From positions 1,426,001-1,490,000 of the forward strand of contig NZ_CP006850.1 in NCBI RefSeq assembly GCF_000523235.1: 64,000 bases of DNA, given 5' to 3'. Of the stretch, positions 51,927-60,146 are shown piece after piece (position 1 is the first letter of the stretch; every line of letters starts with the position of its first letter). The notes below the pieces were generated by a model, which saw only the letters and a list, made by a program, of their open reading frames with translations, did no database searches and was not told where the DNA came from. The DNA is from Nocardia nova SH22a (GTDB lineage Bacteria; Actinomycetota; Actinomycetes; Mycobacteriales; Mycobacteriaceae). A program made the translations under genes and the position numbers.

Positions 51927-52412
51927 ATGACGGTCTATACGACGACAGCGAGCCCGCTCGGCGAATTGATGCTCGTCGGTGAGGTGCGCGATACCGGCAC
52001 CGCGCTGCGGTCGGTGTCGATCGCCGGTGGGAAATCGGTTGCGGTACAGCCGGAATGGGTCGAGGACCACACGGCGTTCGCGCGGGCGATCGATCAGCTG
52101 AACGAGTATTTCGCGGGCACGCGCACACATTTCGACCTCGAGTACGCCGTGGAGGGCAGCGAGTTCCGCCGCCGGGTGTGGCAGGCGCTCGACGAGATCC
52201 CCTACGGGCAGACCGTGTCGTACGGGGACATCGCCGCGCGGATCGGCGCGTCGCGTGCCGCGCTGCGAGCCGTCGGCGCGGCGATCGGCGCGAATCCGGT
52301 GCTGATCGTGCGGCCCTGTCACCGCGTCGTCGGAGCGGACGGCCGCCTCACCGGATACGCCGGTGGACTCGACAGCAAACGACGGCTGCTGGAGCTCGAA
52401 CATGCCGCGTGA
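51927..52412 (+). CDS. ogt: Methylated-DNA-protein cysteine methyltransferase (Ogt)
   Basis: Suicide enzyme that removes O6-alkyl groups from guanine in DNA. The 161-residue protein has the helix-turn-helix (Y-G-Q-T-V-S-Y-G-D-I-A-A-R-I-G), the Arg finger region (S-R-A-A-L-R-A-V-G-A-A-I-G-A-N-P) and the active site I-V-R-P-C-H-R-V-V with Cys131. GGGAG precedes ATG 51927. Its stop overlaps the start of the 2OG oxygenase gene by 11 bases, so the two are translated together; an Ada-type zinc domain gene follows. The three form a compact alkylation-repair operon. Confidence 0.95.
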   Translation: MTVYTTTASPLGELMLVGEVRDTGTALRSVSIAGGKSVAVQPEWVEDHTAFARAIDQLNEYFAGTRTHFDLEYAVEGSEFRRRVWQALDEIPYGQTVSYGDIAARIGASRAALRAVGAAIGANPVLIVRPCHRVVGADGRLTGYAGGLDSKRRLLELEHAA

Positions 52413-53151
52413 GGCGGCGGTGGCGAGTGCACTGCCGGGCCTTGCGGGAGATCTCGGCGAGCGGGTGGCCGGACAGGACTGGCCGGGGCTGGCAGGCGAA
52501 CTGGACACACACGGCTGCGCCCTGACCGGTCCGTTGCTGACCGCGGCCGAATGCCGGTCGCTGGCGGCGCTCTACGGCGACGTGAGCCGCTTCCGATCCA
52601 CGATCGACATGGCGCGCCACCGATTCGGCGCCGGTGAGTATCGGTATTTCACCCACGATCTACCGCCGGTCGTCGCCGGATTGCGGGATGCGTTCTACCC
52701 GCATCTACTCGTCGTCGCGCGGCGGTGGGCGGACCGGCTGGGCCGCCCCGGATCCTGGCCCGAGGACCTCGACGACTGGATCGCCCTCTGCCACCGCGCC
52801 GGACAGACCCGGTCGGCCCAGATCATGTTGCGCTACGGTCCGGGTGATTGGAATGCGCTGCACCGAGACCTGTTCGGCGACATGATCTTTCCGCTACAGG
52901 TCGTGGTCGGGCTGGACGTTCCCGGAACCGACTACACCGGTGGTGAGTTCCTCCTGGTCGAACAGCGCCCGCGGGCGCAGTCGCGTGGCACCGCCGTCAC
53001 CGTGCCGCAGGGACACGGGCTGATCTTCACCACGCGCGACCGGCCGGTGCGATCGGCGCGCGGCTGGTCGGCGGCTCCGATGCGGCACGGGGTCAGCGTC
53101 GTCCGGACCGGACGCCGGCACACACTGGGCCTGGTCTTCCACGAGGCGTGA
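52402..53151 (+). CDS. 2OG-Fe(II) oxygenase in alkylation-repair operon
   Basis: A 249-residue Fe(II)/2-oxoglutarate dioxygenase. The metal triad is His154-x-Asp156 (A-L-H-R-D-L-F-G) and His229 (M-R-H-G-V); Arg residues after it (R-T-G-R-R-H) should bind 2-oxoglutarate. The N-terminal part (P-L-L-T-A-A-E-C-R-S-L) resembles prolyl-hydroxylase-like dioxygenases, not AlkB itself. Its position between ogt and an Ada-type gene suggests a role in DNA or RNA dealkylation by oxidation. The start lies inside ogt and its GTGA end overlaps the next gene. Confidence 0.9.
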   Translation: MPREAAVASALPGLAGDLGERVAGQDWPGLAGELDTHGCALTGPLLTAAECRSLAALYGDVSRFRSTIDMARHRFGAGEYRYFTHDLPPVVAGLRDAFYPHLLVVARRWADRLGRPGSWPEDLDDWIALCHRAGQTRSAQIMLRYGPGDWNALHRDLFGDMIFPLQVVVGLDVPGTDYTGGEFLLVEQRPRAQSRGTAVTVPQGHGLIFTTRDRPVRSARGWSAAPMRHGVSVVRTGRRHTLGLVFHEA

Positions 53152-53438
53152 CGATCATGACCGCACGTCCGGATCCGGCCGGCGCGGGCCGGTATCTGTT
53201 GCTCGGCTCCGACGGCGTGCCCTATCGCAGCGCGATCGCGGGCACCGTGGGCGGACACCGCCGTCAGCGCATCTACGGGCGCCTGGACTGCCCGTCGGCA
53301 CTGCGGGCTCTGCGACTCGGCACCTACGCGAGGCATCGCGTGTTCTTCGCCGACACGGCGACCGCGGTGGCTGCCGGTTATCGTCCGTGCGCGCGGTGTC
53401 TGCCCGAGGACTATCGGCGTTGGAAGTCCGCCGGGTGA
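53148..53438 (+). CDS. Free-standing Ada-type zinc-binding domain
   Basis: A 96-residue protein consisting only of an Ada N-terminal-type metal domain: Y-R-S-A-I-A-G-T-V-G-G-H-R-R-Q-R-I-Y-G-R-L-D-C-P-S-A-shaped core, then H-R-V-F-F-A-D and G-Y-R-P-C-A-R-C-L-P. In Ada, four Cys bind zinc and one accepts methyl from phosphotriesters and turns the protein into an activator; here one Cys lies in D-C-P and two in C-A-R-C, so a full Cys4 site is not complete and a His may help. GTG 53148 overlaps the preceding stop. No AraC-like domain is attached. Confidence 0.88.
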   Translation: MTIMTARPDPAGAGRYLLLGSDGVPYRSAIAGTVGGHRRQRIYGRLDCPSALRALRLGTYARHRVFFADTATAVAAGYRPCARCLPEDYRRWKSAG

Positions 53439-53472
53439 CGCCGGACGCGGAGTGAGGGCTCGAGTTCACCGC

Positions 53473-53850
53473 TCAGAAACTGTGCTGGCGCCGCAGGATC
53501 GGCGGCCGGGGCGGGCCGATGTGGCGGTGCACCAACTGGAGCACGCCCAGCAGGATCAGCGAGAAGCCCGTCGACAGATAGTCGCCGGTCACCGCGCCGA
53601 GAATGGCGAGGCCGCCGAATACCGGTACCTCCAGCCACGAGCACCAGGCGAGTAACCGGAACCGCGAGGCGTGCGAGTCCAGCCAGGCCAGCCCGTCGTC
53701 GACGATGTCGGCGGCCGTGTCGAACTCGACCATGCCGTCGCCGACCTGAACGAACCGGTGTACCGCCTGCTCCCGTGTGATCCGCCCCAGCCACACCTCA
53801 TCGATGAGCCGCTTACCCTCGACCGCAACTTCCGTGACGACCGCGTCCAT
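53473..53850 (-). CDS. Hypothetical two-helix membrane protein
   Basis: I do not recognise this 125-residue protein. The N-terminal ~70 residues are helical and acidic (V-A-V-E-G-K-R-L-I-D-E-V-W-L-G-R-I-T-R-E-Q-A, V-E-F-D-T-A-A-D-I-V-D-D-G-L-A-W), followed by two hydrophobic helices (L-E-V-P-V-F-G-G-L-A-I-L-G-A and F-S-L-I-L-L-G-V-L-Q-L-V) and a basic end (P-R-P-P-I-L-R-R-Q-H). It should sit in the membrane with the acidic part inside. It is convergent with the Ada-type gene. Confidence 0.65.
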   Translation of the reverse strand: MDAVVTEVAVEGKRLIDEVWLGRITREQAVHRFVQVGDGMVEFDTAADIVDDGLAWLDSHASRFRLLAWCSWLEVPVFGGLAILGAVTGDYLSTGFSLILLGVLQLVHRHIGPPRPPILRRQHSF

Positions 53851-54214
53851 TGTGCGGGATCCCTTTCCAGTTGGTCCCGCAGATTGTAGACATGGTGGCC
53901 GCGCCGGCGCGGGTGATCCCTGCGGCCCGGTCACCGATTGCCCGCGCCGGTGACCTTCACCACCCGGCGTACCGCGGCGATTGTCCGTTTCCGGGCGTCG
54001 GCGGCCGGTGCCGCGACCTCGGCCCCGCCACGTCTCGCGAATGCGCTGGCGCCGAGCCGGTTTCGGTGTCGGCCGGGAATGAATCTGCTCCGAATCGGGT
54101 TTCGCGGTGAGGTATGGAAAGCCTTCCTGTGCAATGGATTACCTAAATTCGGACAGGCTTTCTTTGCTGGTCGGAAATGGTGTGCGGAGTTATTTTTGTG
54201 GGGTGCAAGCGGAT
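53851..54214. other. Intergenic stretch before the second VIT1 gene
   Basis: No gene is supported here. The right half (54110-54205) is clearly more AT-rich than the rest of the window, including GGATTACCTAAATTCGG and TTATTTTTGTG, and probably holds the promoter of the VIT1 gene. TTACCTAAA (54139-54147) resembles one half of an iron-regulator (IdeR) box, but no second half is found. Confidence 0.4.
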
Positions 54215-54928
54215 ATGTCGACAATCGAGACGGCGGCCCGTCCGGAAAGCCACGGCACCGGTCTGCCGGTGCGGTTGAATTGGCTGCGGGCCGGAGTGCT
54301 GGGCGCGAACGACGGAATCGTCTCCGTCGCAGGGATCGTCATCGGCGTGGCGGCGGCCACCACCTCCGTGCCCGCCGTCATGACCGCCGGTGTCGCCGGG
54401 CTGGCGGCCGGTGCGGTGTCGATGGCGCTCGGGGAATACGTGTCGGTGAGCACCCAGCGCGACAGCGAGCGCGCGGTACTGGCGGTGGAAAGGCGGGAAC
54501 TGGCCGCCGATCCCGCGGGCGAACTGGCCGAGCTGACCGCGATCTACGAGGACAAGGGCCTCTCACCCGCCACCGCGCGCAAGGCGGCCGAGGAGCTGAC
54601 GGCCCGGGATGCCTTCGCCGCGCACGCCGAGGCCGAATTGGGTATCGATCCGGCGGAATTGACCAATCCGTGGCACGCCGCGGTGTCGTCGGCGTTGTCG
54701 TTCACCGTCGGCGCGTTGCTACCGCTGCTGGCGATGCTGGCGCCCGCCGCGATCCGCATTCCGGTGACCGCGGCGGCAGTCCTGGTGGCACTGGGGCTGA
54801 CCGGCGCGATCGGCGCCTACCTGGGGCAGGCGCCGGTGCGGCGGGCGGCATTTCGAGTCCTGGCCGGTGGAGCGCTGGCGATGACGGTGACCTACCTGGT
54901 CGGCCATCTGGTCGGTATGGCGATCTAG
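54215..54928 (+). CDS. Second VIT1/CCC1-family iron or manganese transporter
   Basis: A 237-residue paralog of the protein at 28173-28910. The N-terminal half is especially alike: R-L-N-W-L-R-A-G-V-L-G-A-N-D-G-I-V-S, and G-E-Y-V-S-V-S-T-Q-R-D-S-E-R-A; the acidic metal domain (E-R-R-E-L-A-A-D-P, H-A-E-A-E-L-G-I-D) and the last helices follow. ATG 54215 gives the usual N-terminus; the ribosome site is weak. The two copies differ in promoter type and neighbours, so they probably answer to different signals. No metal regulator gene is near. Confidence 0.9.
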   Translation: MSTIETAARPESHGTGLPVRLNWLRAGVLGANDGIVSVAGIVIGVAAATTSVPAVMTAGVAGLAAGAVSMALGEYVSVSTQRDSERAVLAVERRELAADPAGELAELTAIYEDKGLSPATARKAAEELTARDAFAAHAEAELGIDPAELTNPWHAAVSSALSFTVGALLPLLAMLAPAAIRIPVTAAAVLVALGLTGAIGAYLGQAPVRRAAFRVLAGGALAMTVTYLVGHLVGMAI

Positions 54929-54938
54929 CGGGGCGAAT

Positions 54939-55112
54939 TCAGCGGTTGCCGAACTGGTTTCCCGGGCGCAGGCGGTCCAGGGCCGCTCGCACCCGGGCCT
55001 GCCGATGCGGATCACCGACCCGGAACTCGACATGCACAACGGGCTGGGATGCGCCGCTGCGCGCCACGGTTTCGCGATCCGTGGGGTGAGCAGCGCGGGG
55101 TGAAGCGGTCAT
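54939..55112 (-). CDS. Small hypothetical protein, 57 residues
   Basis: Not recognised. From ATG 55112, with GGGAG close before it, 57 residues follow: a polar N-terminus (T-A-S-P-R-A-A-H-P-T-D-R) and V-V-H-V-E-F-R-V-G-D-P-H-R-Q-A-R-V-R-A-A-L-D-R-L. The ribosome site is near but short-spaced. It lies 10 bases from the VIT1 stop and 119 bases downstream of the desaturase stop. It may be a real small protein or chance reading. Confidence 0.4.
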   Translation of the reverse strand: MTASPRAAHPTDRETVARSGASQPVVHVEFRVGDPHRQARVRAALDRLRPGNQFGNR

Positions 55113-55231
55113 ATCTCCCAGTGTGCACCCACGGCTATTTTCTGGCAATGTGTTCTGCCGCTCTGTCACGTTCGAAACCATATCGAAATGCTCGGGGATG
55201 CAGTCGCTTACACCGCCGCGCCGCGGGACTC

Positions 55232-56230
55232 TCAGCGACGGGTGCTCACGAGATCGCGTTTGCGGGCTTCGCGGGCCAAGGCCCGGTCGCGCTGCTCTTC
55301 GAAACGCGCACAATCGGTTCGCAGCTTCTCGAGGAATTCCCCGAGCGTATTCCGCGCGCGATCACCGCGCGCGGTGAAGTCGTTGCGATCGAACACATTC
55401 CACTTGCGCAACACAGGCATCACCACTTCGTCCAGATGCTGGCGCAGATCGTAGATTCCGTGTTTCGCCATCAGGACCCCGTTGCGCCGCCAGTCCGGCA
55501 TTCCGGCGCCCGGCATCTGGAAGTTGCACACGATATCGGTGATCGCCTCGATGGCCTGATCCGGTACGAGATCCAATGCCGCGCCGCACATGTTGCGGTA
55601 GAAGATCATGTGCAGATTCTCGTCGGCAGAGATCCGCGCCAGCATGCGATCGGCCACGGGATCGTCACAGACCTTGCCGGTGTTGCGATGTGACACCCGG
55701 GTCGCCAGCTCCTGGAAGGTCACGTAGGCGACCGAATACAGGAAACCGCTGTCGGCCAGGTCCACCACATCGGCCCGCGCGCTGTCGCGGACCAGCTTCA
55801 TCGCGCTGTAGCCGTTGGTCATGTGCGTCATCCGGGCCCGTTCCAGGGCGACCGGGTCGACACTGCGGGTCACCACGAGATAGTCGCGGATCACGATGCC
55901 GTGCCGGTTCTCCTCGGCCGTCCAGCGGCCGACCCAGGTGCCCCAGGCGCCGTCCTGGGAGAAGTTCTCGGCGATCTCGCGGTGGTATGAGGGCAGATTG
56001 TCCTCGGTGAGCAGGTTGGTGATCATGGCAGCGCGAGCCACGTCGCCGAGCCGCGACTGCGCGGGATCCCAGTCGATTCCGCCCAGTGCCGCGAAGTTGC
56101 GGCCCGCGTCCCAGGGGACGTAGTCGTGCGGATGCCAGGTCTTGGCCATCGACAGGTGACGGTGCACGTTGCTCTCGGCGACGGGCTCCAGCTCGAGCAG
56201 CAATTCGAGCTGGGTGAGATTCCTGACCAA
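55232..56230 (-). CDS. Acyl-ACP desaturase, DesA type
   Basis: Ferritin-like di-iron enzyme that puts a double bond into acyl-ACP, 332 residues. Iron ligands are in the two E-x-x-H pairs: W-T-A-E-E-N-R-H-G and S-A-D-E-N-L-H-M; other landmarks are L-E-L-E-P-V-A-E and [15 protein letters not shown] 56230 lies behind GAGGAAGGGG and fits the family N-terminus; earlier starts give untypical sequence. In mycobacteria DesA1/DesA2 make the double bonds of meromycolic acids. It is divergent from the KasA-like gene 212 bases away. Confidence 0.9.
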   Translation of the reverse strand: MVRNLTQLELLLELEPVAESNVHRHLSMAKTWHPHDYVPWDAGRNFAALGGIDWDPAQSRLGDVARAAMITNLLTEDNLPSYHREIAENFSQDGAWGTWVGRWTAEENRHGIVIRDYLVVTRSVDPVALERARMTHMTNGYSAMKLVRDSARADVVDLADSGFLYSVAYVTFQELATRVSHRNTGKVCDDPVADRMLARISADENLHMIFYRNMCGAALDLVPDQAIEAITDIVCNFQMPGAGMPDWRRNGVLMAKHGIYDLRQHLDEVVMPVLRKWNVFDRNDFTARGDRARNTLGEFLEKLRTDCARFEEQRDRALAREARKRDLVSTRR

Positions 56231-56394
56231 CGGTGGTGCCCCTTCCTCGTTGTGGATCGCGGTGCGACGCGCGGGAAGAAACCGGTACAGTGCAATCACG
56301 ACCGGCCTGCCGGGTGGCACAGGGTTGCCGGTCGAGTTCGCTCGCTAATGTAGCCGCTCCACCGCCACCGTTGTCGTTTGCGCTTGTATTCGCC

Positions 56395-56430
56395 GCAGTG
56401 TTGCCCAGTTCCGCAGTGTTGCCAGTCGAA
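56395..56430 (+). repeat. 18-bp tandem repeat before the ketosynthase gene
   Basis: GCAGTGTTGCC occurs at 56395-56405 and 56413-56423, exactly 18 bases apart; with flanking bases the repeat unit is CCGCAGTGTTGCC plus CAGTT or AGTCG. It lies just before the ATG (56443) of the KasA-like gene and between it and the divergent desaturase. A regulator or stability element is possible. Confidence 0.5.
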
Positions 56431-56442
56431 AGTGAGCCGAGA

Positions 56443-57687
56443 ATGACGGTTTCCAGCCGCACGCGTTACCGCGACGTCGTCGTCACCAGTCTTGCCGCGA
56501 CCACGTCGATCGCGGGCGATGTCGACTCCACCTGGAAGGGACTGCTCAACGGTGAGAGCGGAATCGATGTGCTCGACGACGGATTCATCGACCAGTTCGA
56601 ACTGCCGGTGCGGATCGGCGGGCATCTCAAGGTCGTTCCGTCCAGTGCGCTGACCCGCGACGAGACCCGCCGCCTGTCCTATGTCGAGCAGATGGCGCTG
56701 GTGCTGGGGCGCGAGGTGTGGCGCAACGCCGGTGCGCCCGAGGTCGACCCGGAGCGGCTGGCCGTCTCCATCGGGACCGGTCTCGGCGGCGCCGAGGCGC
56801 TGATCGACGTCAAGGACAAGATGGCCAACGGCGGTTATCGCCGGGTCAGCCCGCTGGCCGTGCAGATGATCATGCCGAACGGCGCGGCCGCCGTGGTGGG
56901 GCTGGAACTCGGTGCCAAAGCCGGTATCTCGACGCCGGTTTCGGCGTGTTCGTCCGGATCGGAAGCCGTGGCCAACGCCTGGAAGTCGATCGTGATGGGT
57001 GATGCCGATGTGGTCGTCACCGGCGGGGTCGAGGGTTCGATCCAGGCCGTGCCGATCGCCGCGTTCACGATGATGCGCGCGATGAGCACCCGCAACGACG
57101 ATCCCAAGCGCGCCTCCCGGCCGTTCGACACCGACCGCGACGGTTTCGTCTTCGGTGAGGCCGGCGCGATGATGGTGCTCGAATCCGAGGAGCACGCTCG
57201 GGCCCGCGGCGCCACCATCCACGCCAGGCTGCTGGGCGCGGGCGTCACCTCCGACGGCTTCCACCTGGTGGCGCCCGATCCGGACGGTAAGGGCGCGGCG
57301 CGGGCCATCACCCGCGCGCTGCAGACCGCCGGTCTGTCGAAGACCGATGTGGGGCATGTGAACGCACATGCCACCGCGACGCCGATCGGCGACACCGCCG
57401 AGGCGCGCGCGATCGCGTCCGCGGTCGGCGCGCACGCTTCGGTGTACGCGCCGAAATCGGCGCTCGGACATTCCATCGGCGCCGTCGGGGCGCTGGAATC
57501 GGTGCTGACGGTGCTGTCGATCCGCGACGGCGTCGTCCCGCCGACCTTGAACCTGGAGAACCAGGACCCGGACGTCGACCTCGACATCGTCAAAGGCCAG
57601 GCCCGGCCGGGCCGGATCGACTACGCGGTGAACAACTCCTTCGGATTCGGCGGACACAACGTCTCGCTGAGTTTCGGACGCTACTGA
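56443..57687 (+). CDS. KasA-like beta-ketoacyl-ACP synthase
   Basis: Elongating condensing enzyme (KAS II/FabF fold), 414 residues. Catalytic residues are Cys169 (V-S-A-C-S-S-G-S), His309 (V-N-A-H-A-T-A-T) and His343 (A-L-G-H-S-I-G), with [10 protein letters not shown] at the end, as in mycobacterial KasA. The usual kasA-kasB-accD6 locus is absent, so this may be a specialised or second copy. It lies between a desaturase (divergent) and a fatty-acyl-AMP ligase 102 bases downstream. ATG 56443 follows GAGCCGAG. A two-armed hairpin follows the stop codon. Confidence 0.9.
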   Translation: MTVSSRTRYRDVVVTSLAATTSIAGDVDSTWKGLLNGESGIDVLDDGFIDQFELPVRIGGHLKVVPSSALTRDETRRLSYVEQMALVLGREVWRNAGAPEVDPERLAVSIGTGLGGAEALIDVKDKMANGGYRRVSPLAVQMIMPNGAAAVVGLELGAKAGISTPVSACSSGSEAVANAWKSIVMGDADVVVTGGVEGSIQAVPIAAFTMMRAMSTRNDDPKRASRPFDTDRDGFVFGEAGAMMVLESEEHARARGATIHARLLGAGVTSDGFHLVAPDPDGKGAARAITRALQTAGLSKTDVGHVNAHATATPIGDTAEARAIASAVGAHASVYAPKSALGHSIGAVGALESVLTVLSIRDGVVPPTLNLENQDPDVDLDIVKGQARPGRIDYAVNNSFGFGGHNVSLSFGRY

Positions 57688-57696
57688 GCTCCATCG

Positions 57697-57722
57697 CCGA
57701 AGGCCCGGACCCCGGGCTTCGG
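57697..57722 (+). terminator. Hairpin between ketosynthase and FAAL genes
   Basis: CCGAAGGCCCGG (57697-57708) and CCGGGCTTCGG (57712-57722) pair with one bulged G and a 3-base loop. It starts nine bases after the ketosynthase stop. There is no T-run, so it may only reduce read-through into the following gene, which lies 68 bases further on. Confidence 0.55.
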
Positions 57723-57789
57723 TGTCGATCCGGGTATTCGGTGTCATCGCACGACGGTGTGTGCGTGCGCGCGTGAAAAAGGATAGGGA

Positions 57790-59658
57790 ATGATCGGCGA
57801 GACCTTCGATGACTATCTGGACGAACACGGCAATATCAAGATCCTGGGCGATGCGACCCTGATCGATTTCGTCGACAAGCACAGCGCGGCGAACGGTGAC
57901 GAGCTCGCATACCGCTACATCGACTACTCACGGGAACGTGAGGGTGAGTATCACGAGCTCACCTGGCGCCAGTTCGGCGCGCGCCTGCGGGCGGTGGCGG
58001 CACGATTGCAGCAGGTCACCAAGCCGCGCGATCGGGTGGCGATTCTCGCGCCGCAGGGTCTGGACTATGTGGTGTCGCTGTTCGCGGCCGTGTACGCGGG
58101 CAATATCGCGGTACCGCTGTTCGATCCGGACGAGCCCGGCCACACCGACCGCCTGCACGCGGTCCTCGGCGACTGCCGCCCCACCGCGATTCTGACGGCC
58201 AGTTCCGCGGCGGCCGGTGTGCGGGAATTCTTCCGCGCGCTACCCGCCGCGCAGCGCCCGCGCATCATCGCGGTCGACGCCATTCCGGACAGTATCGGCG
58301 CGAGCTGGGTCGAACCGGATATCAACATCGACAGCGTGGCCTATCTGCAGTACACCTCGGGATCCACGCGGACGCCCGCCGGTGTGGAGATCACCCATCG
58401 ATCGGTGGGCACCAATCTGCTTCAGATGATCGATGCGCTCGGCATCGACCGAACCGCCCGCGGGGTCACCTGGTTGCCGCTGTTCCACGATATGGGTCTG
58501 CTGTGTGTGATCCTTCCGGCGATCGGCGGCAAGTTCATCACCATCATGTCGCCGAGTGCGTTCGTCCGGCGGCCCTCGCGCTGGATCAAGGAGCTGGCGG
58601 CCGCCTCCGACGGTGCCGGAACCTATGCGGCCGCACCGAATTTCGCCTTCGAGCACGCCGCGGTGCGCGGACGTCCGAAGCCGGGGGAGAGCCTGGACCT
58701 GTCGAATGTGATCGGCCTGATCAACGGCAGCGAACCGGTGTCGGTGACGTCGATGGCGAAGTTCAACGAAGCGTTCCAGCCCTACGGACTGCCCAAGACC
58801 GCGATCAAACCCTGTTACGGCATGGCCGAGGCCACGCTGTTCGTCTCGGCCACCCGGCGCGACGATCCCGCGCGGGTCGTCTACGCCGATCGCGCCCGGC
58901 TCAATGCCGGTCGGCTGGTCGAGGTCGATCCGGATGCGGAAAACGCTGTGGCACAGGTGTCGTGCGGATATGTGGCGCGGTCGCAGTGGGCGGTCGTCGT
59001 CGACGGCGACGGGGCCGAACTGCCCGACGGGCACGTCGGTGAGATCTGGTTGCACGGCGACAACATGGGCATCGGTTACTGGGCCCGGCCGCAGGAGACC
59101 GAAGCGACCTTCCACAACTCCCTCACCGCGCGGCAGCCGGTCGGCAGCCACGCCGAAGGCACTGCGCCACAGTCTGATTGGATGCGCACCGGCGACTACG
59201 GCGTGTACCACGAGGGCGAGCTGTTCATCACCGGCCGGGTCAAGGATCTGGTGATCGTGGACGGCCGCAACCACTACCCCCAGGATCTGGAGATGTCGGC
59301 CCAGGAATCCTCGACCGCGTTGCGGCCCGGGTTCGTGGCGGCCTTCTCGGTGGACGCCGGCGAGCTGCCCGCGGAGGCCGGTGCGAAAGCGGCGGGCTCG
59401 GAACATCTGGTGATCGTGGCCGAGCGCGGCGGCGGTGCGGCGAAACTCGACTCCGCACCGGTGATAGAGGCGGTGCGCGCGGCGATTTCGGCGCGGCACG
59501 GTGTCACCGTCCGCGATCTGCTGCTGGTTCCGGCCGGATCCATTCCGCGCACCTCGAGCGGCAAGATCGCCCGGCGTGCCTGTAAGGCCGCGTATTTGAC
59601 GGGAACGCTGCGCGGCGGTCACCGCCAGCAGGCATTCCCGGACGCCACCGAGGACTAG
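57790..59658 (+). CDS. Fatty-acyl-AMP ligase, FadD32-like
   Basis: Activates long fatty acids as acyl-adenylates for transfer to a carrier protein. The 622-residue protein closely follows mycobacterial FadD32: A-V-P-L-F-D-P-D-E-P-G-H, P-loop Y-L-Q-Y-T-S-G-S-T-R-T-P-A-G-V, S-W/T-L-P-L-F-H-D-M-G-L, D-L-S-N-V-I-G-L-I-N-G-S-E-P-V, Y-G-M-A-E-A-T-L-F-V, and the end R-T-S-S-G-K-I-A-R-R-A. FadD32 feeds Pks13 for mycolic-acid condensation, but no pks13 or accD4 lies here, so this copy serves another carrier or pathway. Start ATG has AGGATAGGGA before it. Confidence 0.9.
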   Translation: MIGETFDDYLDEHGNIKILGDATLIDFVDKHSAANGDELAYRYIDYSREREGEYHELTWRQFGARLRAVAARLQQVTKPRDRVAILAPQGLDYVVSLFAAVYAGNIAVPLFDPDEPGHTDRLHAVLGDCRPTAILTASSAAAGVREFFRALPAAQRPRIIAVDAIPDSIGASWVEPDINIDSVAYLQYTSGSTRTPAGVEITHRSVGTNLLQMIDALGIDRTARGVTWLPLFHDMGLLCVILPAIGGKFITIMSPSAFVRRPSRWIKELAAASDGAGTYAAAPNFAFEHAAVRGRPKPGESLDLSNVIGLINGSEPVSVTSMAKFNEAFQPYGLPKTAIKPCYGMAEATLFVSATRRDDPARVVYADRARLNAGRLVEVDPDAENAVAQVSCGYVARSQWAVVVDGDGAELPDGHVGEIWLHGDNMGIGYWARPQETEATFHNSLTARQPVGSHAEGTAPQSDWMRTGDYGVYHEGELFITGRVKDLVIVDGRNHYPQDLEMSAQESSTALRPGFVAAFSVDAGELPAEAGAKAAGSEHLVIVAERGGGAAKLDSAPVIEAVRAAISARHGVTVRDLLLVPAGSIPRTSSGKIARRACKAAYLTGTLRGGHRQQAFPDATED

Positions 59659-59713
59659 GCGGGTCGCCGCGGCCCGGTGGTGGGATGTGCCCGGCGATGC
59701 CCCAAGTGACGCA

Positions 59714-59736
59714 ATGCATCTCGTGTGACGATGCAT
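59714..59736. promoter_or_regulatory. Palindrome ATGCATC-N9-GATGCAT
   Basis: The 7-bp arms are exact complements separated by nine bases. It lies 56 bases after the FAAL stop and 141 bases before the small Cys-rich gene. The size and symmetry fit a dimeric repressor site; a promoter was not identified with certainty next to it. Confidence 0.5.
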
Positions 59737-59876
59737 AAGGTGAGGCTTTGCTGACGTGCAATGCGCTCGGATGTCCTCGGGGCACCGGGTTGTCCGGTAC
59801 TTGTCCCTCGGCAGCGGCCGCTGGGCGAGTTACTGTTTAGCTACATCAACATGTAGAACCGGATATGAGGCATGTC

Positions 59877-60074
59877 ATGGAGTTGTCTGTCGCTGAACTC
59901 ATTGTGGTGATGGCACATTCGGCACCGACCAGGCCATTGACGGTCGACCGTGCACACCAGGTGATGCAGTTGCACACCGATTGCACTACCGACTGCTGCG
60001 GTATCAAGCAGGCGGCATTCGACGCGCTGGTAACCGCCGGGCACATAGTGCCCGACAGCTGCCGGCGCCGCTGA
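59877..60074 (+). CDS. Small cysteine-containing protein, 65 residues
   Basis: Not a named family. From ATG 59877 (GAGG six bases before it): M-E-L-S-V-A-E-L-I-V-V-M-A-H, then A-P-T-R-P-L-T-V-D-R-A, and a Cys cluster H-T-D-C-T-T-D-C-C-G-I-K-Q-A-A-F (Cys36, 40, 41) with another Cys62 before the Arg-rich end. The regular amphipathic pattern and good ribosome site support a real gene; four Cys in 65 residues suggest metal or redox function. ATG 59865 is a less likely start. A strong hairpin follows. Confidence 0.6.
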   Translation: MELSVAELIVVMAHSAPTRPLTVDRAHQVMQLHTDCTTDCCGIKQAAFDALVTAGHIVPDSCRRR

Positions 60075-60078
60075 CGGA

Positions 60079-60113
60079 TGCCGGTCGGCGTTATTCGGGG
60101 ACGCCGATCGGCA
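60079..60113. terminator. Two-way hairpin between small gene and thiolase gene
   Basis: Thirteen-base arms TGCCGGTCGGCGT (60079-60091) and 60101-60113 pair fully if one G-U pair is allowed, around a 9-base loop. It lies 4 bases after the small gene's stop and 33 bases before the end of the convergent thiolase gene. It should serve both. Confidence 0.7.
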
Positions 60114-60146
60114 ACCGGCTCGCGGTACGGATCTGCGCGGTGCGGA

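Noticed and set aside
54139..54147. TTACCTAAA as an iron-regulator (IdeR/DtxR) box before the second VIT1 gene
   Set aside because: Only one half of the 19-bp palindromic consensus is present, and it is not placed on a clear promoter.
53931..54224. 97-codon minus-strand frame in the gap before the second VIT1 gene
   Set aside because: No ribosome site or known motif, and it crosses the AT-rich promoter region of the VIT1 gene.
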